A DNA stretch of 64,000 nt, from NCBI GenBank assembly GCA_029204225.1, contig CM055107.1, forward strand, positions 1,612,128 through 1,676,127, given 5' to 3'. The notes beneath the pieces are model-generated. The model was not told where the DNA came from, did not search any database, and was given only the letters and a program-made list of their open reading frames with translations. The position numbers and the translations under genes were made by a program. This DNA comes from Diphasiastrum complanatum (Eukaryota > Streptophyta > Lycopodiopsida > Lycopodiales > Lycopodiaceae). Positions 52,501 to 57,472 of this stretch are shown in pieces (within the stretch, counting starts at the first letter, position 1; every line of letters starts with the position of its first letter).

Positions 52501-52954
52501 CGAGTCATCTGCCATCATTCTGTAGCATGACAATAGCCCAAAGTTATTATTGTAATATTTGTAGCAAAGGCCACTAATCTTGATTGATAGCACCCCCTAG
52601 TTTCCTTGAGAAAGTGGGGCATGTAAGGCTTCCATTCTTTATTTTCAACTCATGTCCATCTACTACAGTTAGAAAGATACTTTTTTGGTCAAACACATTG
52701 GCTCAAAACAAAAAGTAAGTCCAAGACTATGCGTTTAGCTATGATAACCCCTTGCAGGAAATATACAAAAGAAATACAAACAAACAAGAAATCATAAGGA
52801 AAAGGTCATTTAGGTCAAGACAGTACATAATGAGGATCAAGGATGGAAAGACCTGTAATTTGCTTAGCCAGTGCTGTATGAGGCTCACAAAATCCTGACA
52901 TACTTTGGAACTGTTTGCATATGGAAGTGATCTTTCTGTGATTTCGTCAAAATT
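9623..52954 (-). CDS. NAPRT: nicotinate phosphoribosyltransferase, C-terminal nine exons (5'-partial gene)
   Basis: Converts nicotinate and PRPP to nicotinate mononucleotide, the entry step of the Preiss-Handler NAD salvage pathway. Spliced exons: 52954-52853, 41824-41708, 33623-33565, 28722-28548, 24350-24216, 24078-23980, 15213-15105, 10377-10265 and 9700-9623. They give 987 nt, 328 codons plus TGA, with no frame break and GT..AG at every internal border. Family signatures in order: [114 protein letters not shown] and [11 protein letters not shown]. Plant NAPRT is about 550-560 residues, so roughly the first 230, including the substrate-proximal His region, lie beyond 64 kb. The introns are filled with LINEs, gypsy elements and MITEs. 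The exons themselves look intact and functional. Confidence 0.97.
10265..10377 (-). CDS. NAPRT: NAPRT exon
   Basis: 113 nt: two bases complete Gly, then [12 protein letters not shown] to [15 protein letters not shown]. The PDHMRxLNPTPYK segment is a family signature. The acceptor is AAGCAG and the donor AAG|GTGAGG. Confidence 0.97.
11479..11600. repeat. palindrome-rich locus with CATAGTTGCA end
   Basis: Starts CATAGTTGCAGAGAAC and contains AGAAC-CACA-GTTCT and GGGC...GCCC pairings, then long A-runs. The CATAGTTGCA terminus recurs, in either orientation, beside the loci at 36.96, 40.36 and 53.54 kb. Confidence 0.4.
13081..13160. repeat. palindrome-word locus (GTTCCGGAAC / GTACGTAC)
   Basis: GTTCCG or CGGAAC occurs five times in both orientations, with TTCCGGAA and GTACGTAC palindromes. 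An A-run lies on the left and a TTTGAAATGAGTTTCAAA inverted pair on the right. The structure matches a MITE subterminal array. Confidence 0.5.
13360..13797. mobile_element. MITE-like element with GATCCGGATC word arrays at both ends
   Basis: The left part has GGCCACGATCCGGAACGC and GATCCGGGATTTCCC, then long T-runs. The centre is AT-rich. The right part (13,690-13,797) has GATCCGGATCGCAC in tandem and GGATCGCGATCC just before TGCAAC. The first 21 bp are repeated exactly at 54,661. The layout (word array, AGGGTTT and T-run, spacer, A-run and TTTG, word array) is the same as in the TSD-flanked element at 37,950. The ends are inferred. Confidence 0.55.
15105..15213 (-). CDS. NAPRT: NAPRT exon with the RHPF-ESKRAYV motif
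   Basis: 109 nt, [20 protein letters not shown] to FWAGKS plus one base. The acceptor is GTTGCAG and the donor TCTG|GTAATG. The (TC)n tract at the LINE B boundary starts only 55 bp upstream of this exon, in its acceptor-side intron. Confidence 0.97.
15269..15320. repeat. (TC)n at the 5' border of LINE B
   Basis: About 52 bp of TC dinucleotides immediately followed by LINE ORF1 C-terminal sequence. LINE copy A also starts directly after a (TC)n run. Confidence 0.95.
15321..15740 (+). pseudogene. LINE B1 fragment: ORF1 C-terminus, stop, start of endonuclease
   Basis: Reads [15 protein letters not shown], the end of ORF1, then TAA at 15403-15405, then in the same frame [20 protein letters not shown] and RLWNC (endonuclease start). 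Further on, in another frame, LLLAKTHES corresponds to the catalytic ETH motif. The fragment then gives way to sequence resembling an ORF1 start near 15.8 kb, so it is a misplaced or older piece joined to LINE B2. Confidence 0.7.
15741..19019 (+). mobile_element. LINE copy B2, 5' part (ORF1, endonuclease, reverse transcriptase; decayed)
   Basis: Proline/serine/alanine-rich ORF1 start (about 15,816-16,330), coiled coil, then an ORF1 C-terminal domain with [18 protein letters not shown] and [14 protein letters not shown]. The sequence then jumps into the middle of the endonuclease ([11 protein letters not shown] near 17,070); the endonuclease N-terminus is missing. Reverse transcriptase follows, with YADD at 18,637-18,648 and many stops and frameshifts. 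It is cut at 19,019, precisely where the LTR of gypsy B begins. Orientation is antisense to NAPRT. Confidence 0.9.
16338..16730 (+). pseudogene. LINE ORF1 coiled-coil segment
   Basis: An open frame of 130 codons carries a clear heptad-type coiled coil in residues about 5-50 ([20 protein letters not shown] and [13 protein letters not shown]). It leads into [11 protein letters not shown], after which a frameshift leaves the conserved [20 protein letters not shown] in the next frame. Coiled-coil trimerisation followed by a nucleic-acid-binding region is the L1 ORF1p plan. LINE A lacks this segment and has an expanded Pro-Ala repeat instead. Confidence 0.75.
19020..19499 (-). repeat. 3' LTR of gypsy B
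   Basis: 480 bp, beginning TGTTAGAGCC and ending TTGTGACA in element orientation. It abuts LINE sequence at 19,019. It is preceded in element sense by the purine run AGAGGAGGGAAGGAT at 19,500-19,514, the expected polypurine tract. Confidence 0.85.
19020..22140 (-). mobile_element. Ty3/gypsy chromovirus B, inserted in LINE B (5' end lost)
   Basis: Minus-strand order: protease-end region ([11 protein letters not shown], about 22.1 kb), end of reverse transcriptase ([20 protein letters not shown], 21.7 kb), RNase H ([17 protein letters not shown]), integrase zinc finger ([13 protein letters not shown] ... CTACQ), integrase core ([16 protein letters not shown]), C-terminal [12 protein letters not shown], and a chromodomain ([18 protein letters not shown], about 19,560-19,620). 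RNase H plus integrase is open for 411 codons. The reverse transcriptase catalytic core (YxDD) is absent. There is no 5' LTR. Confidence 0.95.
22172..23014 (+). mobile_element. LINE copy B2, 3' part with zinc finger, PIP-like motifs and (TC)n tail
   Basis: Resumes LINE ORF2 after gypsy B; about 470 bp present in LINE A are missing. It contains [19 protein letters not shown], a CCHC-type finger, then [12 protein letters not shown] (22,522-22,557), an Asp run, and in another frame a terminal [10 protein letters not shown] before TAG at 22,754. The 3' UTR carries the stem-loop ATGCC-TTTT-GGCAT at 22,926-22,939, AATAAA at 22,952 and (TC)n to 23,014. Confidence 0.9.
23015..23979. other. NAPRT intron, nothing recognised
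   Basis: AT-rich intron sequence between LINE B and the exon ending at 23,980. A near-repeat of CTCCCTTCATGTCAGC occurs around 23,600 in inverted orientation relative to GCTGACATGAAGGG. Confidence 0.5.
23980..24078 (-). CDS. NAPRT: NAPRT exon
   Basis: 33 codons, [20 protein letters not shown] to GENEPPPK, phase 0. The acceptor is GTTGCAG and the donor AAA|GTAACA. The following intron is 8.8 kb and contains the LINE B/gypsy B nest. Confidence 0.98.
24216..24350 (-). CDS. NAPRT: NAPRT exon with the GIGTHLVT phosphate loop
   Basis: 45 codons from [20 protein letters not shown] to [17 protein letters not shown] is the glycine-rich phosphate-binding stretch of NAPRT. The acceptor is TCATTAG and the donor AAG|GTATGG. 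It is separated from the next exon by the shortest intron (137 bp). Confidence 0.98.
24351..26696. other. NAPRT intron, nothing recognised
   Basis: First part of a 4.2-kb intron. No transposon protein motif or structured repeat is visible. Confidence 0.5.
26697..26933 (+). pseudogene. short ORF with polyglutamate tail
   Basis: 78 codons whose second half is almost pure Glu/Asp (from about residue 37) and ends [12 protein letters not shown] with a stop. Acidic tails ending in a basic patch occur at the C-terminus of several plant transposase-derived proteins, but nothing upstream supports an assignment. It lies antisense in a NAPRT intron. Confidence 0.2.
27831..28091 (+). pseudogene. 86-codon open stretch without a start codon
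   Basis: Open from a TAA just upstream to the TAG at 28,089. It includes [20 protein letters not shown] and [18 protein letters not shown]. The composition is protein-like rather than random AT, but I do not recognise it. It is probably a transposon or gene relic in the NAPRT intron. Confidence 0.2.
28548..28722 (-). CDS. NAPRT: NAPRT exon with the RLDSGDLAY motif
   Basis: 175 nt: one base completes Gly, then 58 codons from [17 protein letters not shown] to TLDALNKQ. The RLDSGDLAY segment and ITASNDINE are hallmark active-site-proximal motifs of the family. The acceptor is TCTTCAG and the donor CAG|GTATCG. Confidence 0.98.
28723..29844. other. NAPRT intron, nothing recognised
   Basis: AT-rich intron sequence between the RLDSGDLAY exon and the gypsy C LTR remnant. 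Confidence 0.5.
29845..32994 (-). mobile_element. Ty3/gypsy chromovirus C (truncated both ends)
   Basis: Same family as gypsy E. Minus-strand order: gag ([13 protein letters not shown], 32.95 kb), CCHC knuckle [14 protein letters not shown] (32.65 kb), protease [10 protein letters not shown] (32.4 kb, DDG instead of the usual DSG/DTG), and [10 protein letters not shown]. It then passes straight to the reverse transcriptase end, [13 protein letters not shown] (32.15 kb). RNase H (31.84-31.56 kb), integrase zinc region (31.36 kb), integrase core (31.03-30.50 kb, with an internal deletion before TNGQTERV) and a chromodomain ([18 protein letters not shown], about 30.1 kb) follow. The partial 3' LTR, 29,845-30,048, lacks its first half and the polypurine tract. 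Confidence 0.93.
32995..33440 (+). mobile_element. LINE fragment C (5'-truncated 3' end)
   Basis: 446 bp homologous to the last part of LINE B2: the end of ORF2 with [11 protein letters not shown] (near 33,150), then the 3' UTR, stem-loop ATGCC-TTTT-GGCAT at 33,361-33,374, AATAAA at 33,388 and (TC)n 33,394-33,440. It abuts gypsy C gag on the left, without any (TC)n at that border, and ends 124 bp from a NAPRT exon. Confidence 0.92.
33565..33623 (-). CDS. NAPRT: NAPRT exon (59 nt)
   Basis: Small exon, [20 protein letters not shown], ending in phase 2 so that the last Gly codon is completed by the next exon. The acceptor is TTTCTAG and the donor GG|GTATGC. Its donor lies only 124 bp from the (TC)n tail of LINE fragment C. 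Confidence 0.96.
33624..36889. other. NAPRT intron, nothing recognised
   Basis: AT-rich sequence. C-rich and G-rich runs lie near 36,620-36,655. No coding or transposon signature found. Confidence 0.5.
36890..36962. repeat. palindrome-word locus (AATCGCGATT)
   Basis: After an A-run, GATTC or GAATC words occur repeatedly in both orientations (TCGAATCGCGATTC, CCGAATCGC). The locus ends in TGCAACTATG. Confidence 0.5.
37555..37715. repeat. imperfect tandem duplication, about 88-bp period
   Basis: GTGCACTATTTGGTGGACAT near 37,555 and GTGCTCTATTCGGTGGACAT near 37,643 open two similar units. Both continue to a CGCTTG(T/C)T(G/A)GATTT segment. Confidence 0.65.
37950..38318. mobile_element. 369-bp hAT-like MITE with 8-bp target duplication
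   Basis: TTTGGATC at 37,942-37,949 is repeated at 38,319-38,326. The left end AATGTTTCATG and right end ATGAAACATT(GG) are inverted copies. Subterminal arrays on both sides are full of AAACGG-type words (CAAAACGGG, GAAACGGG, TCGAACGGGG) and their complements. Eight-bp duplications and AAACGG subterminal repeats are known from the Ac/hAT superfamily. The interior is T-run, AT-rich, then an A-run; there is no transposase. It interrupts a gag-like reading frame. Confidence 0.8.
38330..40100 (+). pseudogene. Ty3-type gag relic, interrupted
   Basis: Coding matches a retrotransposon gag in two pieces. 38,368-38,540 reads [20 protein letters not shown] then NWVTKFET, a stop, and FSVAQAS. 39,750-40,080 reads [20 protein letters not shown] and, after a frameshift, [17 protein letters not shown] and [16 protein letters not shown] further N-terminal part may lie before the MITE at 37.95 kb. 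The gap between the pieces is a foreign insertion. No other pol sequence follows. Confidence 0.7.
38542..39740. mobile_element. about 1.2-kb insertion of unknown class in the gag relic
   Basis: GC-richer than its surroundings. It contains an imperfect internal repeat (CAGACTTAACCA at 38,638 and 38,818, each followed after about 50 bp by CCAACCTGGCGC). A CTCTCTCTAG-rich patch follows at 39,430-39,490, then a GGCGCC-rich segment (39,600-39,700), one part of which (TGGCGCCGGGAG) could be a primer-binding site. It could be a non-autonomous LTR element. The ends are inferred from where gag coding stops and resumes. Confidence 0.4.
40361..40421. repeat. palindrome-word locus (GAAACGCGTTTC)
   Basis: CATAGTTGCATAGAAACGCG starts the locus. 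GAAACGCGTTTC is present once in full and AAACGCGTTTC once more, followed by an A-run and a T-run. The CATAGTTGCA end is shared with other loci of this type. Confidence 0.5.
40430..41707. other. NAPRT intron, nothing recognised
   Basis: AT-rich intron sequence up to the [11 protein letters not shown] exon. No motif recognised. Confidence 0.5.
41708..41824 (-). CDS. NAPRT: NAPRT exon
   Basis: 39 codons, phase 0, reading [20 protein letters not shown] onward to FLALVDTYD. The acceptor ends TGACAG and the donor is GAT|GTATGT. The [14 protein letters not shown] core is strongly conserved in plant NAPRT. The 11,028-bp intron before it carries LINE copies A, D and E. Confidence 0.97.
41825..44275. 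other. NAPRT intron, mostly unrecognised
   Basis: A weak word locus near 42,575-42,670 contains TTTCGAAGTGTTTCGGAA, CTCGAAAC and TTTTGAACATG. The rest shows nothing I can name. Confidence 0.4.
44276..44660. repeat. palindrome-word locus (TTCCTAGGAA) with short tandem repeats
   Basis: Both flanks are built from GTTCC/GGAAC words, including TTCCTAGGAAC and CTCCTAGGAATTG on the left and GGAACAAAGGAACAG on the right. The centre has diverged tandem units of about 23-35 bp around ATACAAGTTCCTGAAAA. The left border is CATAGTTCC, similar to the CATAGTTGCA of other loci. Confidence 0.5.
44737..44797. repeat. (TC)n at the 5' border of LINE A
   Basis: 61 bp of TC repeat. The LINE ORF1 ATG follows 31 bp later. 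Confidence 0.95.
44829..45639 (+). pseudogene. LINE A ORF1
   Basis: The ATG at 44,829 starts a basic, Pro-rich N-terminus ([16 protein letters not shown]). About 100 residues of tandem LAAPSPSP-like repeats follow, to a TAG at 45,237. The conserved body continues in other frames: [20 protein letters not shown] (about 45,275-45,335), then 45,322-45,639 with [33 protein letters not shown] and [15 protein letters not shown], ending at a TAG. The last part follows the pattern of the L1 ORF1p RRM and C-terminal domains (Transposase_22 type) rather than the CCHC-type ORF1 of most angiosperm L1 elements. The coiled coil seen in LINE B is missing here. Confidence 0.75.
45640..49320 (+). pseudogene. 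LINE A ORF2 (endonuclease, reverse transcriptase, zinc finger, PIP-like motif)
   Basis: Begins in the ORF1 frame right after its stop. Endonuclease: IGVWNCDGL (45,697 on), [12 protein letters not shown] at 45,805 and at 46,003, GDFNAR at 46,141-46,158, and SDH at 46,471-46,479. A frameshift lies near 46,540. Reverse transcriptase: [38 protein letters not shown] (YADD 47,819-47,830). A second frameshift lies near 48,300, then [33 protein letters not shown] at 48,811-48,867 is a CCHC finger. [12 protein letters not shown] (49,039 on) fits the PIP-box consensus and is followed by an Asp run. The protein ends with [11 protein letters not shown] and a stop at 49,318. No ATG precedes the endonuclease motif. 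Confidence 0.9.
49564..50100 (+). mobile_element. LINE fragment D, directly behind LINE A
   Basis: Starts immediately after the (TC)n of LINE A. It is a 5'-truncated 3' end: [23 protein letters not shown], an acidic stretch, and in another frame [11 protein letters not shown] before the stop. The 3' UTR carries the stem-loop ATGCC-TTTT-GGCAT at 50,054-50,067, AATAAA at 50,080 and a short CTTTCTTTCT tail without TC expansion. It is more diverged than copies A, B and C. Confidence 0.9.
50101..51534. other. NAPRT intron, nothing recognised
   Basis: AT-rich sequence between two LINE ends. No exon or transposon protein motif. Confidence 0.5.
51535..51852 (-). mobile_element. LINE fragment E (3' end, minus strand)
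   Basis: In minus orientation it ends in the conserved stem-loop (ATGCC-TATT-GGCAT, 51,576-51,589; loop changed, stem kept), then AATAAA (51,558-51,563) and a short CTTTCTTTCTC(TC)n tail. Upstream, GAGACGTTTCATACGCTCCTG matches the 3' UTR of the other copies. It is the only LINE copy in sense orientation to NAPRT. Confidence 0.85.
51853..52852. other. NAPRT intron, nothing recognised
   Basis: Sequence between LINE fragment E and the first exon in the window; no motif seen. Confidence 0.5.
52853..52954 (-). CDS. NAPRT: NAPRT exon (first in window)
   Basis: 34 codons, phase 0 at both ends, starting [16 protein letters not shown] and ending HWLSKLQ. The acceptor is TTGTTGCAG and the donor is CAG|GTCTTT. 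It corresponds to the segment just after the conserved SHAYVSSFM region of plant NAPRT, whose exon I could not find up to 64 kb. The preceding intron is therefore longer than 11 kb and hosts the copia/gypsy nest. Confidence 0.95.
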
Positions 52955-54660
52955 CTGCAACAACAATTTTGAAAAACCAAGGGTGGTTATTCCAGTTCTT
53001 AACAATTTTATTTTCTACTACAAAGTTGTACAAACAAGCTCACAGTTTTTTTTTTTTTTTAAATAAGTGGAAATGGTTACCCTTTAACAGAACTCTAACA
53101 ACAAACAACCAGGTCATGTACAATTTAGCTAGGTACAATGGTCATATAAATGGCCAAGTCAAATGGATTTGGGACCATGGGTTACATGGTACAAAGTGAA
53201 TAAAATAGAAATTACTTCTAATAGGTCCCAGCCTCCAATAGAGTAAGTTCAGACTTCTAACTTTGAGCCTCTGACTCTTGGAGCAAATGACACTCCAATG
53301 AGGTAGCCATAGATGCAGACTGACAGAGGTTCATTATTTGTGCATTGCCAGAATCGCTCGAGAGATTCAGAATGAGGTTAAGATGGCAACCTAACTAAAT
53401 TGTCAATCTAAAAAGTATGGGCTCAAGAACACCTATAGGAGTGAGGTCAAAAAAAGAAAAGGGTATTGTTTCAAACGTTTGGGACGTTCATTCAAATGTT
53501 TCAAACGTGGATGTTTGATACGTTTGAATCGTTTGAATGCAACTATGCTCAGAGAGCATATATTGATTTTCAAAAAACGGCAAATCAAAACATATTTTTG
53601 GATCTTGAAGATGCCAACAGATACCTAGTTATCTAAAAACCAACAACTCTTTAATCAGAAATTTATCCGCTCCTTCAGAAAAACTAATGAACTTCCTATA
53701 AGGAAGGCAGTATATTGAAGTCCTTCAAAATCATTTGGAAATTCCAGTCTAAGCCCACCACAATGACTTGAGTTTACAGTAGACATGCCTGGAGTTGCAT
53801 ACGTACATGTTATTTTCAGCTCGTTGAAGGAATTGGAACTTGTTTAAGCCCCCAATAAATTACTGTTTTCTTAAATTTTCTAGGCTTTTTTTCCCTTGAG
53901 ACCTATAAAAATTTAGAAAGAAAACCCAGAAAAAAAAAAAAAAAAAAGTCTCTGCTCCAGAATTACCTAAAATTCTGGAATGTTCCGTTCGGAATGCTGT
54001 GTTCCAGAACTCGATGCATCCATAAATGTATCCATGTTTCACGTTTCCAAATTTCAAAGCATGTTAACTATTAATTATTCAGTCCAGGGTTGTAGATTGT
54101 CACTTTAGATGTTATAATTTCTTGGGTGTGTGACCTAGACACAACTACCACAGACCCTGGACAAGTTAGTAACCTGGGCCCCTAAGTGTATGTCGACAGA
54201 TGTGAATGCAGTTTGTCATAACAGGAATATTCAAATTGAGCATGTAGTTTTAATATCAGTTGTAAGCAGCGAATATCAAGACATGCCATAGGAATTCGCA
54301 ACTTATACCTGTATTATCCCAGCAACTGATTTTGAGTGCAATTATTGGGAAAATATTACATTGTTTTAACAAGTAATAGTTCCGCAGGCTGTAAATGAAA
54401 AATTTAGGGTTTTTTTGGGGGGAGGGTTCCGACATTCTGGAACTTCATCCCGACGCAACTTAGGATCATACATCAGACATGCTATATTTAGTGAATGACA
54501 AAATAATGCAAACATTTCAAGTGTGTAGTTCAAATAAAGAAGCTTAATAAATCTTTACTATGGCAGTTGTTACATTTATTCTTTTCATAAAAAATTTCCT
54601 CACAAAACTCACATTTATTAACTCGCAAATAGGAAATCCTCCTTTGTTATAAGCAAGGTC
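52955..54660. repeat. NAPRT intron with palindrome-word loci (GTTTCAAACGTTTGAA; GGAATGTTCCG)
   Basis: At 53,465-53,545 TTTCAAACG/CGTTTGAA words occur at least five times in both orientations, ending in TGCAACTATG. At 53,975-54,012 GGAATGTTCCGTTCGGAATG and GTTCCAGAAC form another small array after a long A-run (53,931-53,947). A similar GGTTCCGACATTCTGGAAC lies at 54,426. The rest shows no exon. Confidence 0.5.
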
Positions 54661-54683
54661 GCAGGCCACGATCCGGAACGCAT
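54661..54683. mobile_element. end fragment of the GATCCGG MITE
   Basis: Exact 21-bp match to the left end of the element at 13,360 (starts GCAGGCCACGATCCGG). It sits where the copia RNase H reading frame stops making sense. Confidence 0.5.
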
Positions 54684-57010
54684 CTAGTGTCTTGATCTCC
54701 ACCCCCAATCCGAGAAAACCAGCCAAACATGCATCATCACTAGAAGGATAAAACAGACCATGTGTTTTACTTCCTTGAAGATATCGAAGGACCCTCTTCA
54801 ATGCTTTCCAATGTGATGTCAATGGAGCATGCATGAATTGACTCATGAGGGAAACACTATAAGATATGTCTGGTCTTGAGTTGCATAAGTAAATGAGACT
54901 TCCAACCGCCTGACAATATAGTGTAGTATCAAATGGTTCACCACCACTTTGATTACTTAACTTCAGGCCCATCTCAATTGGTGTAGCAACCGGCTTGCAA
55001 TCTTCCATTTTGAAACGCTTTAAAATCTGCTTAATGTACCGCTGTTGGGTAATGAAGATTCCAGTCTTTCCTTGCAAAAACTCAAGACCAAGGTAGAAAT
55101 GTAATTGGCCTAAATCTGATGTATCATAAACTGAAGCAAGATCAGATTTTAAGGCTGCAATATATTGTTCATTATTACCCGTAATGATAATATCATCAAT
55201 ATATAGCAAAATGATGATGATAAACTCAGATGTATGCATGACATAAAGCGTAGATTCACTAGGACTATTAGAAAACCCACGATCACAAAACTATGTGTGT
55301 ATCTTTTGATACCACATCCTTGGGGCTTGTTTTAGTCCATAGAGAGCCTTCTTGAGAAGACACACTTTGTCTTCTCTGAAGGTAAACTTCCTCATTAAGA
55401 TCACCATTGAGGAAGGCTGTCTTTATGTCAAGTTGGTGCATACGCCAACCTGGGCAGCCAAAGCAGTGACTATCCATACGGTAGTTATTCGTGCGGTAGG
55501 TGCAAAAGTTTCCTCATAATCAATGCCCTCCTTTTGCGCATAACCTTTGGCAACAAGTCTTGCCTTGTACCTTTCAACAGTACCATCGGACTTGTACTTG
55601 ATCATATAAACCCATTTACAGCCAATTGCTTTCTTTCCATGTGGAAGATCAACAAGAACCCATGTTTGGTTCTTTATGAGTGAGTCATACTCCTCTTTCA
55701 TCGCGTCCTCCCAGCATTTTACTCCTCTGGCCTGCTCATAAAAAACAGGTTCTATTGCACTATCCTCAATAGATGTAAGAGCAAAATCAGAAAAATCAGC
55801 AAATTCTACTGATTTAGATGAGGCACGAGTCTTCCCTTCATAGAAGCGGTTCACTTTGCTGTCCTGCAAAGTCTGCAACAGCCATTTTGGGACTAGGCTG
55901 TCCAACAACCTTACTTCGATCAACGCTTTGTTGTCCAAAGTGATCTGAACTGTCAATACTTTGCTGTCCAAAGTGCTCTGAAATTGGACTATGCTGTCCA
56001 AAGTTTTCAACAGGCCGTTCCTCTTCATAAATCTGCTCCTCTTGATGAATTATGGGTTGTTCGCTTGAAGAACCAGTGGGCTGTCCATTAGAGGATGATG
56101 GCAGTCCCTCTTCTTCAACATTAGATAGTGATACCAAATCTGGAAACACTTCAACATAGTCATCTTGGGGGATGTCCCCTTTCATGACATGAATGGGCAC
56201 AAGATCATATGAGTTCTTCTCATCAAAATGAACATCACGACTCACTATGATTTTGTTAGTATCCACATTAAACAGTCTATAGCCTTTACTTTCACTACTA
56301 TAGCCCATAAAAATGCATTTTACTCCTTTATCATCTAGTTTGGATCTTAGCTTATCGGGAATGAACGCATAAGCCGTGCAACCAAAAGTGCAAAAGTGAG
56401 AAACCGATGGCTTCTTACCATACCAAACGTCATAAGGAGTCAAAATCTTCAAGGCTTTAGTCGGAAACTGATTACTAATGTATGCCGCCGTAATAACCAC
56501 TCAGCCCAAAACTTGTGGGGAACGCCCTTTGCCTTAAGCATGCAACGAGCCATCTCCATGATTGTGCGATTTTTCCTCTCGGCAACACCATTTTGTTGCG
56601 GTGTGTAAGGTGTAGTCATTTGATGTAGAATGCCTTTGCTTTGAAGAAACGGGCCGAACATACTTTTAATGTATTCCCCTCCTCGGTCGGTACGTAGTAT
56701 CTTCAAAGTATGCCCAAATTGATTTTCTATCATAGCTAGAAAATCTTTGAAGCGTTAAAAAACTTCAGATTTTGCCTTCATAGGAAAGATCCATGTAAAC
56801 CTTGAAAAATCATCAATACAAGTAACGACGTACTTGCATTTACCAATGGATTCGGTCCTCATTGGACCACATACATCACTATGAATTAAGGCAAACTTAT
56901 CACCAACTTTGATAGTCCCATCAATAGGAAAAGACTTCCATTGAAACTTACCAAGTATGCATCCTTCGCATACATGTCCTTCGGGATGCTCCATATTTGG
57001 AATGCCTTCC
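54684..57010 (-). pseudogene. copia F integrase, reverse transcriptase and partial RNase H
   Basis: Continues the gag-pol frame on the far side of gypsy E: MEHPEGHVCEGCILGKFQ, then HSDVCGPM and FSRFTWIFPM. An in-frame TAA lies near 56,755, then LRTDRGGEY and TPYTPQQNGVAERKNRT, a frameshift near 56,500, then YDVWYGKKPSVSHFCTFGC. A linker with HFGQQSxD-type repeats (about 55,880-56,010) precedes reverse transcriptase: [20 protein letters not shown], frameshifts near 55,440 and 55,380, [24 protein letters not shown]. RNase H stops after WGGDQDTR in a shifted frame. Confidence 0.92.
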
Positions 57011-57368
57011 TGCTACGAGCTCGTGACCAATGCCGAACCCTAGAGAACACAGATAGGTCAGATACCACAGTCAGGGTCGTGTCCAGCGTACACGACCAAC
57101 AGGGCAAGACAGTGTGAGTAGTGTGCCCCAGCACGGTCCATAGCCATGGCGGGCCTAACACAGTCTAGGGACCCTATCAGCAGGACAGGGCCCCCAGTTG
57201 GGTCCCGACGTGCAGTCGGCCACGTCAATGCCACGTGGCCGACACTTGGCAGTTGCATGCTACCAGTCCTCACACTGGGCTAGGAGGGGCTTACTCTATA
57301 TCAGGGAGTGGGCAAGGTTGGGTGGATCAGTTACTGTTTGCCCTACTGTGATGTTAGGATCTATTACA
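57011..57368 (+). repeat. 5' LTR of gypsy E
   Basis: 358 bp, TGCTACGAGC ... GGATCTATTACA. It contains a perfect 11-bp stem, GTCGGCCACGT/ACGTGGCCGAC (57,215-57,243). By eye it differs from the 3' LTR by about eight substitutions and two indels. Confidence 0.92.
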
Positions 57369-57369
57369 C

Positions 57370-57383
57370 TAGTATCAGAGCCA
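57370..57383 (+). other. primer-binding site of gypsy E
   Basis: TAGTATCAGAGCCA directly after the 5' LTR, one mismatch from the initiator Met tRNA PBS TGGTATCAGAGCCA. Confidence 0.85.
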
Positions 57384-57472
57384 TCTCCATCCTAGGGGGA
57401 TTTAGTTTTCAGCAGTGGAGAAAGTAGCTAGACTGCTCAAAACTTCTTCAAGTTTTCAGAAATCTACAAGGC

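Noticed and set aside
52739-53005. 88-codon minus-strand ORF taken as a gene of its own
   Set aside because: Its central 34 codons are a NAPRT exon; the flanking residues are intron read-through.
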